From assembly GCF_000400365.1 (NCBI RefSeq), contig NZ_BAOG01000053.1, positions 124,001 through 188,000 of the forward strand: 64,000 nucleotides of DNA. The letters are read 5' to 3'. A model generated the notes under the pieces. That model was not told where the DNA came from. It ran no database searches and saw only the letters and a list, made by a program, of their open reading frames with translations. The position numbers were made by a program, and so were the translations under genes. The stretch comes from Vibrio jasicida CAIM 1864 = LMG 25398. GTDB taxonomy: Bacteria; Pseudomonadota; Gammaproteobacteria; Enterobacterales; Vibrionaceae. Positions 1 to 8,459 of this stretch are shown here, in pieces; the first letter of the stretch is position 1, and each line of letters opens with the position of its first letter.

Positions 1-197
1 GCGTTAACGTGGCAACGGCGCGTTGGGTTGAGTGTGGTGATGCGAAGAAATTGGATGAGTTCCAGCGTAAGAACCAAACTAACCTAGCGTTGGATGGTGG
101 CGATAACCTAACGTATATCGCACCAACCATGGTTAACTTAAACCTAGCGCGTGAACGTTTCCCTGATATCGATTTCCGTGCGACTCGCGAGCACTAA
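1..197 (+). CDS. prfC: Peptide chain release factor 3, C-terminal end (partial)
   Basis: The open frame enters from the left edge (codons in phase from base 3) and stops at 195–197. The visible 64 or so residues, with LALDGGDNLTYIAPTMVNL and the ending FPDIDFRATREH, match the C-terminus of RF3 as I know it from E. coli and Vibrio. RF3 is a translational GTPase that recycles RF1/RF2 from the ribosome after peptide release; the GTPase domain lies outside the window. A hairpin at about 237–273 (GCCGCCGTTAGCTA…TAGCTAACGGCGGC followed by TTTTTA) looks like its terminator. Confidence 0.93.
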   Translation, partial: VNVATARWVECGDAKKLDEFQRKNQTNLALDGGDNLTYIAPTMVNLNLARERFPDIDFRATREH

Positions 198-236
198 TCG
201 AATCTAACTCGCTTTATATTGCGTACTAGATCATAA

Positions 237-278
237 GCCGCCGTTAGCTATACACTTAGCTAACGGCGGCTTTTTATT
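237..278 (+). terminator. Rho-independent terminator after prfC
   Basis: A long GC-rich inverted repeat (GCCGCCGTTAGCTA paired with TAGCTAACGGCGGC) is followed directly by a T run (TTTTTATTT). It lies 40 bases after the prfC stop and before the next gene. Confidence 0.85.
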
Positions 279-317
279 TGGCGCAACGCGAATTCTATTA
301 GCTAAAAAGGAAGTGTG

Positions 318-485
318 ATGAACTGGTTTAAGAAAGGGCTCAAACGCTATGACGATTGGTGCAAAGAGATGGGGCTGACGCCTGATCAAAAGCGCAGTTG
401 TGTGCCGTATAAACAAGACCCAGTTCATGAAGACGAGCCTGCTAAAAAAGCAGAGCAAGGGAAAGCAAACAATGAAACTGTTTGA
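318..485 (+). CDS. Small DUF5363 family protein (55 aa)
   Basis: ATG at 318 preceded by AAAAAGGAAGTG gives a 55-residue protein starting MNWFKKGLKRYDDWCKEMGL and containing LTPDQKRSCVPYK. The W-x(n)-RYD-WC-E-LGLTPDQKRSCVP pattern is the one I associate with DUF5363, a short gammaproteobacterial family of unknown function. Its last 14 bases overlap the start of the TatD-type hydrolase at 472, which suggests translational coupling. The function is unknown; the pairing with a yjjV-like gene is the only contextual clue. Confidence 0.8.
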   Translation: MNWFKKGLKRYDDWCKEMGLTPDQKRSCVPYKQDPVHEDEPAKKAEQGKANNETV

Positions 486-1245
486 TACCCACTGCCATTT
501 TGACTTTGACGTCTTTCAACAGGATTTTGCTCACCAAGTCGACCTTGCTCGTGAGCAAGGGGTAGAGCGTATCTTGATTCCGTCTATCGGGCCGAGTAAC
601 TGGGCTCGTATTCAAGAGCTGGCCAATCAATACTCTCATCTTTATTACGCGCTGGGTTTTCATCCCTATTTTCTACAACAAGAGTTTGAGCAGTTTGTTC
701 CTGAGCTCGAATCTCTGCTTTCCTCACGCAACCGACAATGCGTTGCGATAGGGGAGTGTGGTTTAGACTTTGCTATCAAGGTTCCCGCCGAGCTTCAAGA
801 GCAGGCGCTCAAATTACAGTTCAAACTGGCAAAACGATTCGAACTACCCGTTATTTTACACAGCCGAAAAGCACACAATCGTCTCATCCAAATGGTCAAA
901 GCCGCTAAGTTGCCGAAAGGGGGTGTGTTGCATGCTTTCTCTGGCAGTTATCAACAGGCGATGGAGTGGGTTCGATTAGGTTTTCTTATCGGAGTTGGGG
1001 GCACAATTACCTACCCAAGAGCGAACAAAACACGCGACGCGATTCAAAGGTTACCACTGCAACATCTTGTACTCGAAACCGATGCTCCAGATATGCCTAT
1101 ACTTGGCTATCAGGGCGAACCGAATCACCCTTCAAAACTCATTTATGTCTTAAATGAGCTGTCTGCGTTGCATATAGAAAACAAGCAATCGATTGCGTCT
1201 CAGCTATGGGAAAATAGCAATTCTGCCTTCTCTATATGTGAATAA
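472..1245 (+). CDS. yjjV: TatD-family metal-dependent hydrolase YjjV
   Basis: 257 residues from ATG at 472 (MKLFDTHCHFDFDVF). Typical TatD amidohydrolase signatures are visible: the N-terminal metal ligands THCHFD, a catalytic Glu in IGECGLDF, HSRKAH, HAFSG, and the late Asp in LETDAPD. TatD proteins are Mg/Mn-dependent nucleases or hydrolases with a TIM barrel; the exact substrate of YjjV is not settled. The start at 472 is preferred over upstream in-frame codons because the family begins with this metal motif and AAGGGAAAG precedes it as a ribosome-binding site. It overlaps the DUF5363 gene by 14 bases, so the two are probably cotranscribed. The position between prfC and nupC-deo is conserved in vibrios to my knowledge. 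Confidence 0.92.
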   Translation: MKLFDTHCHFDFDVFQQDFAHQVDLAREQGVERILIPSIGPSNWARIQELANQYSHLYYALGFHPYFLQQEFEQFVPELESLLSSRNRQCVAIGECGLDFAIKVPAELQEQALKLQFKLAKRFELPVILHSRKAHNRLIQMVKAAKLPKGGVLHAFSGSYQQAMEWVRLGFLIGVGGTITYPRANKTRDAIQRLPLQHLVLETDAPDMPILGYQGEPNHPSKLIYVLNELSALHIENKQSIASQLWENSNSAFSICE

Positions 1246-1267
1246 AATCTAAAGATGGTGTTTAAAA

Positions 1268-1283
1268 GCGAAAACGTTTTCCT
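1268..1283. promoter_or_regulatory. PurR-like palindrome upstream of nupC
   Basis: GCGAAAACGTTTTCCT contains a 12-bp perfect palindrome (GAAAACGTTTTC, 1270–1281). It agrees with the E. coli PurR consensus ACGCAAACGTTTTCNT at all but two of its defined positions. LacI-family repressors in general (PurR, CytR-like) use such CG-centred sites. It sits 7 bp upstream of a perfect CRP box, so joint control of nucleoside uptake is plausible, but which repressor binds is an inference. Confidence 0.55.
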
Positions 1284-1289
1284 TCTTAT

Positions 1290-1305
1290 TGTGAGATAAC
1301 TCACA
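1290..1305. promoter_or_regulatory. CRP (cAMP receptor protein) box upstream of nupC
   Basis: TGTGA-GATAAC-TCACA is an exact match to the CRP consensus half sites with a 6-bp spacer. A TATAAT element lies at 1379–1384, putting a transcription start near 1391 and the CRP centre about 93 bases upstream, a distance compatible with class I activation. CRP control of nucleoside uptake genes is known in enterics. Confidence 0.8.
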
Positions 1306-1378
1306 AACGAGAGTGAATCAATGATGAATCTTATAAGAAAGTGTGAGGGTGGCATTACTTTAATTGATTCGGGATGAG

Positions 1379-1384
1379 TATAAT
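1379..1384 (+). promoter_or_regulatory. Candidate -10 element of the nupC promoter
   Basis: Perfect TATAAT, 66 bases before the nupC start codon, with only a weak -35 (TTACTT near 1355–1360, 18-bp spacer). A weak -35 combined with an upstream perfect CRP box fits an activator-dependent promoter. Confidence 0.5.
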
Positions 1385-1449
1385 TGCCCCCGCTTTATAG
1401 CTCCATTTTGTAACACGCCAATAAATAACTTATAAGGAAGTCATAAACT

Positions 1450-2733
1450 ATGAGCCTGTTTATGAGCCTAGTCGGTATGGTAGTGCTTCTTGCTATTGCA
1501 TTTGCATTTTCTAATAACCGAAAAGCTATCAACTTTAGAACTGTGGGTGGCGCATTTGCTATCCAATTTATCCTAGGTGCATTTGTTCTTTACGTACCTT
1601 GGGGCCGTGATCTACTAAACGGTTTCTCTACTGGTGTATCTAACGTTATCAACTACGGTAACGATGGTTCATCTTTCCTATTCGGTGGTCTTGTTTCTGA
1701 CAAGATGTTCGAAGTATTCGGCGGCGGCGGTTTCATCTTCGCATTCCGCGTTCTTCCTACACTGATCTTCTTCTCTGCACTGATTTCAGTTCTTTACTAC
1801 ATTGGCGTTATGCAGTGGGTTATCAAGATTCTTGGTGGTGCACTACAGAAAGCGCTTGGCACATCTCGTGCGGAATCAATGTCAGCAGCAGCTAACATTT
1901 TCGTAGGTCAAACAGAAGCGCCTCTAGTTGTTCGTCCGTTCGTTCCAAAAATGACTCAATCTGAGCTATTCGCGGTAATGTGTGGTGGTCTAGCGTCTGT
2001 TGCTGGTGGTGTACTAGCAGGTTACGCATCTATGGGTGTTCCACTAGAATACCTAGTAGCAGCATCATTCATGGCTGCACCAGGTGGTCTACTGTTCGCT
2101 AAGATTCTTCACCCAGAGACTGATAAGCCTCACGAAGATATCGAAGAAGCAATGGACGGTGGCGACGACAAACCAGCTAACGTAATCGACGCAGCAGCGG
2201 GCGGTGCGGCTTCTGGTCTACAACTTGCGCTAAACGTAGGTGCAATGCTAATCGCATTCGTTGGTTTGATTGCTCTAGTTAACGGTATGCTAGGTGGCAT
2301 CGGTGGTTGGTTCGGTATGCCTGAACTAACACTAGAACTTATCCTAGGTTACGCGTTCTCTCCACTAGCATTCCTAATCGGTGTTCCATGGGACGAAGCA
2401 GTTGTTGCTGGTTCATTCATCGGTCAGAAACTAGTAATCAACGAATTTGTTGCATACTTGAACTTCACACCTTACCTAGGTGAAGGCGCTCAAGTTGTTG
2501 CAGCTACTGGTGAAGTAATGTCTGCTAAGACAACAGCTATCATCTCATTCGCACTATGTGGCTTCGCGAACCTTTCTTCTATCGCGATTCTACTTGGTGG
2601 TCTAGGTAGCCTTGCACCAAACCGTCGTTCAGATATCGCTCGCATGGGTATTAAAGCAGTTCTTGCTGGTACGTTGTCTAACCTAATGGCAGCGACTATT
2701 GCAGGCTTCTGCCTTAGCCTTGCAGCACTATAA
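1450..2733 (+). CDS. nupC: Concentrative nucleoside transporter NupC
   Basis: 427 residues. This is an inner-membrane symporter of the CNT family that imports pyrimidine and other nucleosides with a cation gradient. Visible marks are the N-terminal hydrophobic helix (LFMSLVGMVVLLAIAFAF), the segment GGGGFIFAFRVLP, the conserved FVGQTEAPLVVRPF and MTQSELFAVMCGGLASVAG stretches in the central domain, and GVPWDEAVVAGSFIGQKLVINEFVAY near the end. The length is normal for the family. Strong AAGGAAG ribosome-binding site before ATG. It is monocistronic by layout (a strong terminator follows), and its product feeds the DeoCABD enzymes encoded downstream. Codon use is strongly biased as in highly expressed vibrio genes. 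Confidence 0.95.
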   Translation: MSLFMSLVGMVVLLAIAFAFSNNRKAINFRTVGGAFAIQFILGAFVLYVPWGRDLLNGFSTGVSNVINYGNDGSSFLFGGLVSDKMFEVFGGGGFIFAFRVLPTLIFFSALISVLYYIGVMQWVIKILGGALQKALGTSRAESMSAAANIFVGQTEAPLVVRPFVPKMTQSELFAVMCGGLASVAGGVLAGYASMGVPLEYLVAASFMAAPGGLLFAKILHPETDKPHEDIEEAMDGGDDKPANVIDAAAGGAASGLQLALNVGAMLIAFVGLIALVNGMLGGIGGWFGMPELTLELILGYAFSPLAFLIGVPWDEAVVAGSFIGQKLVINEFVAYLNFTPYLGEGAQVVAATGEVMSAKTTAIISFALCGFANLSSIAILLGGLGSLAPNRRSDIARMGIKAVLAGTLSNLMAATIAGFCLSLAAL

Positions 2734-2772
2734 TTAGAATCGGTTCTTAATATATAGACGCCGTTTTAAATC

Positions 2773-2808
2773 ATGCCCTGTAGCAAGAGATTGCTGCGGG
2801 GCATTTTT
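2773..2808 (+). terminator. Rho-independent terminator after nupC
   Basis: A 14-bp stem (ATGCCCTGTAGCAA with TTGCTGCGGGGCAT, including G·U pairs), GAGA tetraloop and TTTTT tail, 40 bases after the nupC stop. Confidence 0.93.
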
Positions 2809-3313
2809 CGTTTTTCAGGCCTGAAAATTTTATCGTATGTAGGTCGATGCAATTCGCTTACGCAGTCGATGGAATAGGGGCTGGGAAATTTTGAGATACA
2901 AACCGTTTGCGCTCTATTTGGTGCTACAGTTTTGCGGTGAAACTCTATAATGTAGTAATCATGAAATGGTGGTTCTGACAACCACTTAATCACAGAGTGA
3001 ATATTACATACTCGATGGGCAAATGAATTGCCCTCCAATATCAGTTCCCACAAGCGTTTTATTGTGTGATGTGATATTAAAGACACCGCAATCATAGATT
3101 GTTGTGCCATAGGCCAAACTGGTACTGTGCGGTGACAAGGATAGCAATTGGTATATGATTTTTCGCAGTATATGCCGAGTCTTCAGGGAACCAAGTCCGT
3201 TCATTAATAGACTGCTTAGCTAAAATCTCACGCTGTCTCTACTTGTTGATTATAGTTAGAGAAGTGATGTGAAGCTGAGTAGTGAATTTTTTGAATATTG
3301 ATCGGAGATAGAA
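2809..3313. other. 505-base gap upstream of deoC, no gene recognised
   Basis: The stretch between the nupC terminator and deoC contains no convincing coding frame. It must carry the deo promoter. I see TGTGATGTGATATT around 3065–3080 (one good CRP half site only), a short hairpin GGGCAA-ATGAA-TTGCCC (3017–3033), and no clear DeoR or CytR operator. ATCGGAGATAG just before the deoC ATG supplies the ribosome-binding site. Confidence 0.5.
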
Positions 3314-4090
3314 ATGAGCGATTTAAAAGCAGCAGCGCTACGTGCACTGAAACTTATGGACCTTACTACGCTAAATGATGATGACACTGATGCAAAAGTG
3401 ATCTCGCTATGTCATGACGCGAAAACTGCAGTAGGCAACACAGCTGCAATCTGTATTTACCCTCGCTTTATTCCTATTGCTAAGAAGACACTTCGTGAGC
3501 AAGGTACGCCAGAAGTTCGCATTGCGACTGTAACGAACTTCCCACACGGTAACGACGATATCGACATCGCTGTTGCTGAAACAAAAGCGGCGGTTGCTTA
3601 CGGTGCAGACGAAGTAGACGTAGTTTTCCCATACCGCGCTCTAATGGCGGGTAACGAGAAAGTTGGCTTCGAACTAGTTAAGCAATGTAAAGAAGCTTGT
3701 GGTGATATCCTTCTTAAAGTGATCATCGAAACAGGTGAACTAAAAGAAGAAGCGCTAATCAAGAAAGCATCTCAAATCTGTATCGAAGCAGGTGCTGACT
3801 TCATTAAAACTTCAACTGGTAAAGTGCCAGTAAACGCAACACCAGAATACGCTCGCATGATGCTTGAAGTTATTCGTGATATGGGTGTTGCAGAATCTGT
3901 TGGTTTCAAACCAGCAGGTGGTGTGCGTACTGCTGAAGATGCAGCGGCATACCTAGCAATGGCTGATGAAATCCTTGGTGACAACTGGGTTGATGCTCGT
4001 CACTACCGTTTCGGTGCGTCTAGCCTGCTAACAAACCTACTAAATACATTAGAAGTATCGGACCAAGTCGCTGATCCAACAGCGTACTAA
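3314..4090 (+). CDS. deoC: Deoxyribose-phosphate aldolase
   Basis: 258 residues. Catalyses cleavage of 2-deoxyribose-5-phosphate to acetaldehyde and glyceraldehyde-3-phosphate, the last step of deoxynucleoside breakdown. The Schiff-base lysine lies in ADFIKTSTGK, the second active-site lysine in VGFKPAGGVRT, and the catalytic Asp in ADEVDVVFPYRAL. Length and start match the E. coli enzyme. First gene of deoC-deoA-deoB-deoD, all on one strand with short gaps. Confidence 0.96.
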   Translation: MSDLKAAALRALKLMDLTTLNDDDTDAKVISLCHDAKTAVGNTAAICIYPRFIPIAKKTLREQGTPEVRIATVTNFPHGNDDIDIAVAETKAAVAYGADEVDVVFPYRALMAGNEKVGFELVKQCKEACGDILLKVIIETGELKEEALIKKASQICIEAGADFIKTSTGKVPVNATPEYARMMLEVIRDMGVAESVGFKPAGGVRTAEDAAAYLAMADEILGDNWVDARHYRFGASSLLTNLLNTLEVSDQVADPTAY

Positions 4091-4111
4091 TTCCAAAAAA
4101 AGCGTCTGAAC

Positions 4112-4135
4112 GGTAGCACCAGCTTTGGTGCTACC
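4112..4135 (+). repeat. Perfect hairpin in the deoC–deoA gap
   Basis: GGTAGCACC-AGCTTT-GGTGCTACC: a 9-bp perfect stem with a 6-base loop and no T run. It is more likely an mRNA stability or processing element within the deo operon than a full terminator. Confidence 0.7.
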
Positions 4136-4189
4136 AAACCTCTTCTATCCTACTTTTACCATGGCTCATTATGAGCTTGGGAGGCACTA

Positions 4190-5518
4190 ATGTATTTACC
4201 ACAAGAAATCATTCGTAAAAAACGTGACGGCGAAGTTCTAACAGCCGACGAAATCAACTTCTTTATTCAAGGCGTAGCAAACAACAGTGTATCTGAAGGC
4301 CAGATCGCCGCTTTTGCTATGACAATCTTCTTCAATGAAATGACGATGCCAGAGCGTATCGCACTAACCTGTGCAATGCGTGATTCAGGTATGGTTATCG
4401 ATTGGAGCCACATGAATTTTGGTGGTCCAATTGTCGATAAGCACTCTACTGGTGGTGTGGGTGACGTGACTTCTCTAATGCTTGGTCCAATGGTGGCTGC
4501 ATGCGGTGGTTTCGTACCTATGATCTCTGGTCGTGGTCTTGGCCATACGGGCGGTACGCTGGATAAGCTTGAGTCTATTCCTGGCTACAACATCACACCG
4601 ACAAACGACGTATTTGGTCAAGTAACCAAAGACGCAGGTGTGGCAATTATCGGTCAAACGGGTGACCTAGCACCAGCGGATAAGCGCGTTTACGCGACCC
4701 GCGATATCACAGCGACAGTAGATAATATTTCACTGATCACGGCGTCGATTTTATCGAAGAAGCTTGCTGCAGGTCTTGAATCTCTAGTGATGGACGTAAA
4801 AGTAGGTTCTGGCGCATTCATGCCAACTTACGAAGCGTCTGAAGAGCTAGCAAAATCAATCGTAGCAGTAGCAAACGGTGCTGGTACTAAGACAACCGCT
4901 ATCCTAACGGACATGAACCAAGTATTGGCGTCTTCGGCGGGTAACGCAGTGGAAGTACGCGAAGCGGTTCGTTTCCTAACAGGTGAATACCGTAACCCTC
5001 GTCTACTTGAAGTAACCATGGCTTCATGTGCTGAAATGTTAGTACTTGGCAAACTGGCTGAGAACACAGAAGACGCACGTGCGAAATTGATGGAAGCACT
5101 AGATAACGGCAAAGCGGCTGAGTGCTTTGGTAAGATGATCGCCGGTCTAGGTGGCCCAGCAGATTTCGTAGAAAACTACGATAATTACCTAGAGAAAGCG
5201 GAAATCATCAAACCAGTATACGCAACTGAAACGGGCGTTGTATCTGCGATGGATACTCGTGCAATCGGCATGGCTGTGGTTTCTATGGGCGGTGGTCGTC
5301 GTGTAGCAACAGATGAAATCGACTACGCGGTTGGTTTTGATAACTTCATTCGTTTAGGCGAAGTAGCGGACAGTGACAAGCCTTTAGCGGTGATCCATGC
5401 TCGCACAGAAGAGCAGTGGGAAGAAGCGGCAAAAGCGCTTCGCAGCGCAATTAAAGTAGGCGGAGAATACACACCAACGCCAGAGGTCTACCGCCAAATC
5501 CGTGCAGAAGATCTTTAA
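4190..5518 (+). CDS. deoA: Thymidine phosphorylase
   Basis: 442 residues. Reversibly phosphorolyses thymidine to thymine and 2-deoxyribose-1-phosphate. The pyrimidine-nucleoside phosphorylase signature is visible as VDKHSTGGVGDVTSLMLGP, followed by MISGRGLGHTGGTLDKLESI and the C-terminal domain ending VYRQIRAEDL. Normal length. GGGAGG lies 6 bases before the ATG. In the operon it supplies deoxyribose-1-phosphate to DeoB. Confidence 0.96.
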   Translation: MYLPQEIIRKKRDGEVLTADEINFFIQGVANNSVSEGQIAAFAMTIFFNEMTMPERIALTCAMRDSGMVIDWSHMNFGGPIVDKHSTGGVGDVTSLMLGPMVAACGGFVPMISGRGLGHTGGTLDKLESIPGYNITPTNDVFGQVTKDAGVAIIGQTGDLAPADKRVYATRDITATVDNISLITASILSKKLAAGLESLVMDVKVGSGAFMPTYEASEELAKSIVAVANGAGTKTTAILTDMNQVLASSAGNAVEVREAVRFLTGEYRNPRLLEVTMASCAEMLVLGKLAENTEDARAKLMEALDNGKAAECFGKMIAGLGGPADFVENYDNYLEKAEIIKPVYATETGVVSAMDTRAIGMAVVSMGGGRRVATDEIDYAVGFDNFIRLGEVADSDKPLAVIHARTEEQWEEAAKALRSAIKVGGEYTPTPEVYRQIRAEDL

Positions 5519-5586
5519 TCGAACAAGTAATTACACAAGGCCTACTCAATCATAATTAGAAGCCGAGTGGGCCTAAGGAACGAGCA

Positions 5587-6807
5587 ATGAAAAGAGCATT
5601 TATTTTAGTACTAGACTCATTCGGTATCGGCGAAACCGCTGATGCGAAGCAATTTGGTGACGTAGGTTCGGACACGCTTGGTCATATTGCTGACCAGTGT
5701 GAACAAGGCTTAGCAAACAACGATAAACGTGAAGGCGCGCTTCGTCTTCCAAACCTATCTAAACTGGGTTTGGCAATGGCACATAAAGAGTCAACAGGTC
5801 GTTTTGCTCCTGGTCTAGATGCAGACGCAGAGATCATCGGTGCGTACGGTCACGCAGCAGAGCTTTCTTCAGGTAAAGACACGCCGTCTGGTCACTGGGA
5901 AATCGCAGGTGTTCCTGTTCTGTTTGATTGGGGTTACTTCACTGACAAAGCGAACAGCTTCCCGAAAGAGCTGACTGACCGCATTCTTGAGCGTGCTGGT
6001 CTGGACGGTTTCCTAGGTAACTGCCACGCATCGGGAACTCAAGTTCTTGACGATCTGGGTGAAGAGCACATGAAGACTGGCAAGCCAATCTTCTATACAT
6101 CAGCTGACTCTGTATTCCAAATCGCATGTCATGAAGAGACATTCGGTCTAGACCGCCTACTAGAGCTTTGCCAAATTGCACGTGAAGAGCTAGAAGATTA
6201 CAACATCGGTCGTGTTATCGCGCGTCCATTCGTTGGTGCAGGTAAAGGTCAATTCGAGCGTACAGGTAACCGTCGTGACCTTTCTGTTGAGCCACCATCA
6301 GCAACGGTTCTACAGAAACTCGTTGAAGAGAAGCAAGGCAAGGTGGTTTCTATCGGTAAGATTGCGGATATCTACGCAAACTGCGGTATCACGAAGAAAG
6401 TGAAAGCGACAGGTATCCCTGCCTTGTTCGAAGCAACACTAGAGCAAATCAAAGAAGCGGGTGACAATACGATCGTATTCACTAACTTCGTGGACTTCGA
6501 TTCAGCTTACGGTCACCGTCGTGATGTAGCAGGTTACGCCGCGGCACTTGAGTACTTCGATGGTCGTATCAACGAAGTGCTGGATATTATGGAAGAAGAC
6601 GATGTGCTTATCCTCACGGCGGATCACGGCTGTGACCCAACATGGCCAGGTACAGACCACACTCGTGAGCACATCCCAGTGATTGTTTACGGTAAGAAAG
6701 TACCAGCAGGTTCACTAGGCCGTCGTGACAGCTTTGCTGATATCGGTCAAACATTGGCAACGTACTTCGGTATTTCCCCAATGGATTACGGTAAGAACTT
6801 CCTATAA
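5587..6807 (+). CDS. deoB: Phosphopentomutase
   Basis: 406 residues. Interconverts (deoxy)ribose-1-phosphate and -5-phosphate, linking DeoA/DeoD to DeoC. The alkaline-phosphatase-superfamily metal sites are visible: LDSFGIGETADA at the N-terminus, SGKDTPSGHWE around residues 98–108, VDFDSAYGHRRD, and ILTADHGCDPTWPGTDHTREH near residues 340–360. TAAGGAACG precedes the ATG. Confidence 0.96.
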   Translation: MKRAFILVLDSFGIGETADAKQFGDVGSDTLGHIADQCEQGLANNDKREGALRLPNLSKLGLAMAHKESTGRFAPGLDADAEIIGAYGHAAELSSGKDTPSGHWEIAGVPVLFDWGYFTDKANSFPKELTDRILERAGLDGFLGNCHASGTQVLDDLGEEHMKTGKPIFYTSADSVFQIACHEETFGLDRLLELCQIAREELEDYNIGRVIARPFVGAGKGQFERTGNRRDLSVEPPSATVLQKLVEEKQGKVVSIGKIADIYANCGITKKVKATGIPALFEATLEQIKEAGDNTIVFTNFVDFDSAYGHRRDVAGYAAALEYFDGRINEVLDIMEEDDVLILTADHGCDPTWPGTDHTREHIPVIVYGKKVPAGSLGRRDSFADIGQTLATYFGISPMDYGKNFL

Positions 6808-6821
6808 TTATTTAGGTTTTG

Positions 6822-6850
6822 AAAACTAGGAGCATCATGCTCCTAGTTTT
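6822..6850 (+). terminator. Intra-operon hairpin between deoB and deoD
   Basis: AAAACTAGGAGCA-TCA-TGCTCCTAGTTTT: a 13-bp perfect stem with a 3-base loop, rich in A on one arm and T on the other. It can act as a weak terminator or attenuator, setting deoD apart from deoCAB, or as an mRNA end stabiliser. 103 bases follow before deoD, enough for a separate promoter. Confidence 0.75.
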
Positions 6851-6952
6851 ATGTTCGCAGCATGAAAATGTTGCTTGTCGGAAATGAGAATATTCTAGCC
6901 AAAACCGCCAACAGCAGCGCGGATCGCTAGAGACAGGTTAAGGAAAAGAAAC

Positions 6953-7672
6953 ATGGCAACTCCACATATCAACGCAGAAATGGGTGCTTTCGCAGACGTC
7001 GTTCTAATGCCGGGTGACCCACTACGTGCAAAATACATCGCAGAGACTTTCCTTGAAGATGTTGTTCAAGTGTGTGACGTTCGTAATATGTTTGGTTACA
7101 CAGGCACTTACAAAGGTCGTAAGATCTCAGTAATGGGCCATGGTATGGGTATCCCATCTTGTTCAATCTACGTGACTGAGCTAATCAAAGACTTCGGCGT
7201 TAAGAAAGTGATCCGTGTAGGTAGCTGTGGCGCTGTGAACGAAGACATCAAAGTACGTGATGTTGTGATCGGTATGGGCGCATGTACAGACTCTAAAGTG
7301 AACCGCATTCGCTTCAAAGGTCATGACTTTGCCGCTATCGCTGACTACAAAATGGTTCGTGCAGCAGAAGAAGCAGCAAAAGCTCGCGGCGTAGACGTGA
7401 AAGTAGGTAACCTATTCTCTGCAGAGCTGTTCTACACGCCAGATCCAGAAATGTTCGACGTAATGGACAAGTACGGTATCGTAGGTGTGGAAATGGAAGC
7501 GGCAGGTATCTACGGCGTTGCAGCAGAGTATGGCGCGAAAGCTCTGACTATCTGTACTGTTTCTGACCACATCAAGACTGGCGAGCAAACCACATCTGAA
7601 GAGCGTCAAAATACGTTTAACGATATGATGCTGATTGCACTTGATTCAGTACTACTAGGCGATGAAGAGTAA
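6953..7672 (+). CDS. deoD: Purine nucleoside phosphorylase, DeoD type
   Basis: 239 residues. Hexameric purine-nucleoside phosphorylase that splits purine (deoxy)nucleosides with phosphate. Signatures: VVLMPGDPLRAKYIAE at the N-terminus, the family motif VIRVGSCGAVNEDIKVRDVVIG, the ribose-binding VGVEMEAAGIYG, and the catalytic Asp in TVSDHIKTGE. TTAAGGAAAAG is the ribosome-binding site. Last gene of the deo set; a strong terminator follows. Confidence 0.96.
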   Translation: MATPHINAEMGAFADVVLMPGDPLRAKYIAETFLEDVVQVCDVRNMFGYTGTYKGRKISVMGHGMGIPSCSIYVTELIKDFGVKKVIRVGSCGAVNEDIKVRDVVIGMGACTDSKVNRIRFKGHDFAAIADYKMVRAAEEAAKARGVDVKVGNLFSAELFYTPDPEMFDVMDKYGIVGVEMEAAGIYGVAAEYGAKALTICTVSDHIKTGEQTTSEERQNTFNDMMLIALDSVLLGDEE

Positions 7673-7710
7673 GACGAAGGGATAGCGTTCTTTTCGCTTT
7701 AAAGCATTAC

Positions 7711-7743
7711 AAAAACAGCCCGCATTGTGCGGGCTGTTTTTTT
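7711..7743 (+). terminator. Rho-independent terminator after deoD
   Basis: AAAAACAGCCCGCA-TTG-TGCGGGCTGTTTTTTT, 38 bases after the deoD stop. The A-rich left arm means it could also stop transcription arriving from the minus-strand gene ytjB. Confidence 0.95.
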
Positions 7744-7762
7744 ATCCGAGATCGAATGAGAG

Positions 7763-8368
7763 CTACTTTGTCAGTAACAGGTTTTCACCTTTTTTACGGC
7801 GGATTGGTTGTCTGCGTAAAATCATAATGAACAGCATGCCGCACACAAAGCTCATCAGAACCATCATGTACATGTAGCGATCGCTCTTACGGTAATGGTG
7901 ATCGGAAATCGCTGTTACACTACCTGTTTCAAAGGTCACGCGAACAAAACCAATCACAGCGCCATCAGCCGATACGGGCTCGACCAATTGTTGGCGCCCG
8001 ATAGAGGCTGTCGCCAGCGGTGTATCTAATCCTAGCACTTCACGTACCGAAAGCGCCTCTTCACTGGAAGCCAAACGTACACCTTGCGCATCATAGATGG
8101 TGGCATCAAATACTAAACGGTCTTGCGCAAGTTGGTTGGTTAACTTAAGTAGACTTTCTTGATCTTTATTTATGATCATTTCACTAGCGGATAACGACGC
8201 TTGCGAAATCAAAACTTTTGTCAGTGTTTCAAGCTGCTGTGCTTGAATCTTCTCGTTGCCCTTACTGATCACGACACTGTTTTTTATGGTGATAAATAGC
8301 ATCACGCATAGCAGGATCAGCGCTAGGATTCGTAGGGCATTCCTCACTGAGAACAGGGATTCACTCAT
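7763..8368 (-). CDS. ytjB: YtjB/Smp family membrane protein
   Basis: 201 residues from ATG at 8368–8366 (MSESLFSVRNALRILALILL). An N-terminal membrane helix (LALILLCVMLFITIKN), a periplasmic domain of about 130 residues, and a second helix (YMMVLMSFVCGMLFIMIL) followed by a basic tail. E. coli ytjB (formerly smp) lies divergently beside serB exactly as here; the function is not established. The open frame extends to 8608 but would then overlap serB; the MSESLF start is chosen because it puts the signal-anchor helix at the N-terminus. Confidence 0.85.
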   Translation of the reverse strand: MSESLFSVRNALRILALILLCVMLFITIKNSVVISKGNEKIQAQQLETLTKVLISQASLSASEMIINKDQESLLKLTNQLAQDRLVFDATIYDAQGVRLASSEEALSVREVLGLDTPLATASIGRQQLVEPVSADGAVIGFVRVTFETGSVTAISDHHYRKSDRYMYMMVLMSFVCGMLFIMILRRQPIRRKKGENLLLTK

Positions 8369-8459
8369 GCTGTTTACTCGTCCATTCAAAACAAAACAAA
8401 GACTTGCCTTTTTAGCTTGTTGAGGTAACGTTTTAGCAAAGTCACAAGGGATTATATAC

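Noticed and set aside
2766..3110. 114-codon open frame on the minus strand between nupC and deoC
   Set aside because: Its end runs into the nupC terminator, it has no ribosome-binding site and its composition is unlike a protein. A second minus frame at 3004–3204 is rejected for the same reasons.
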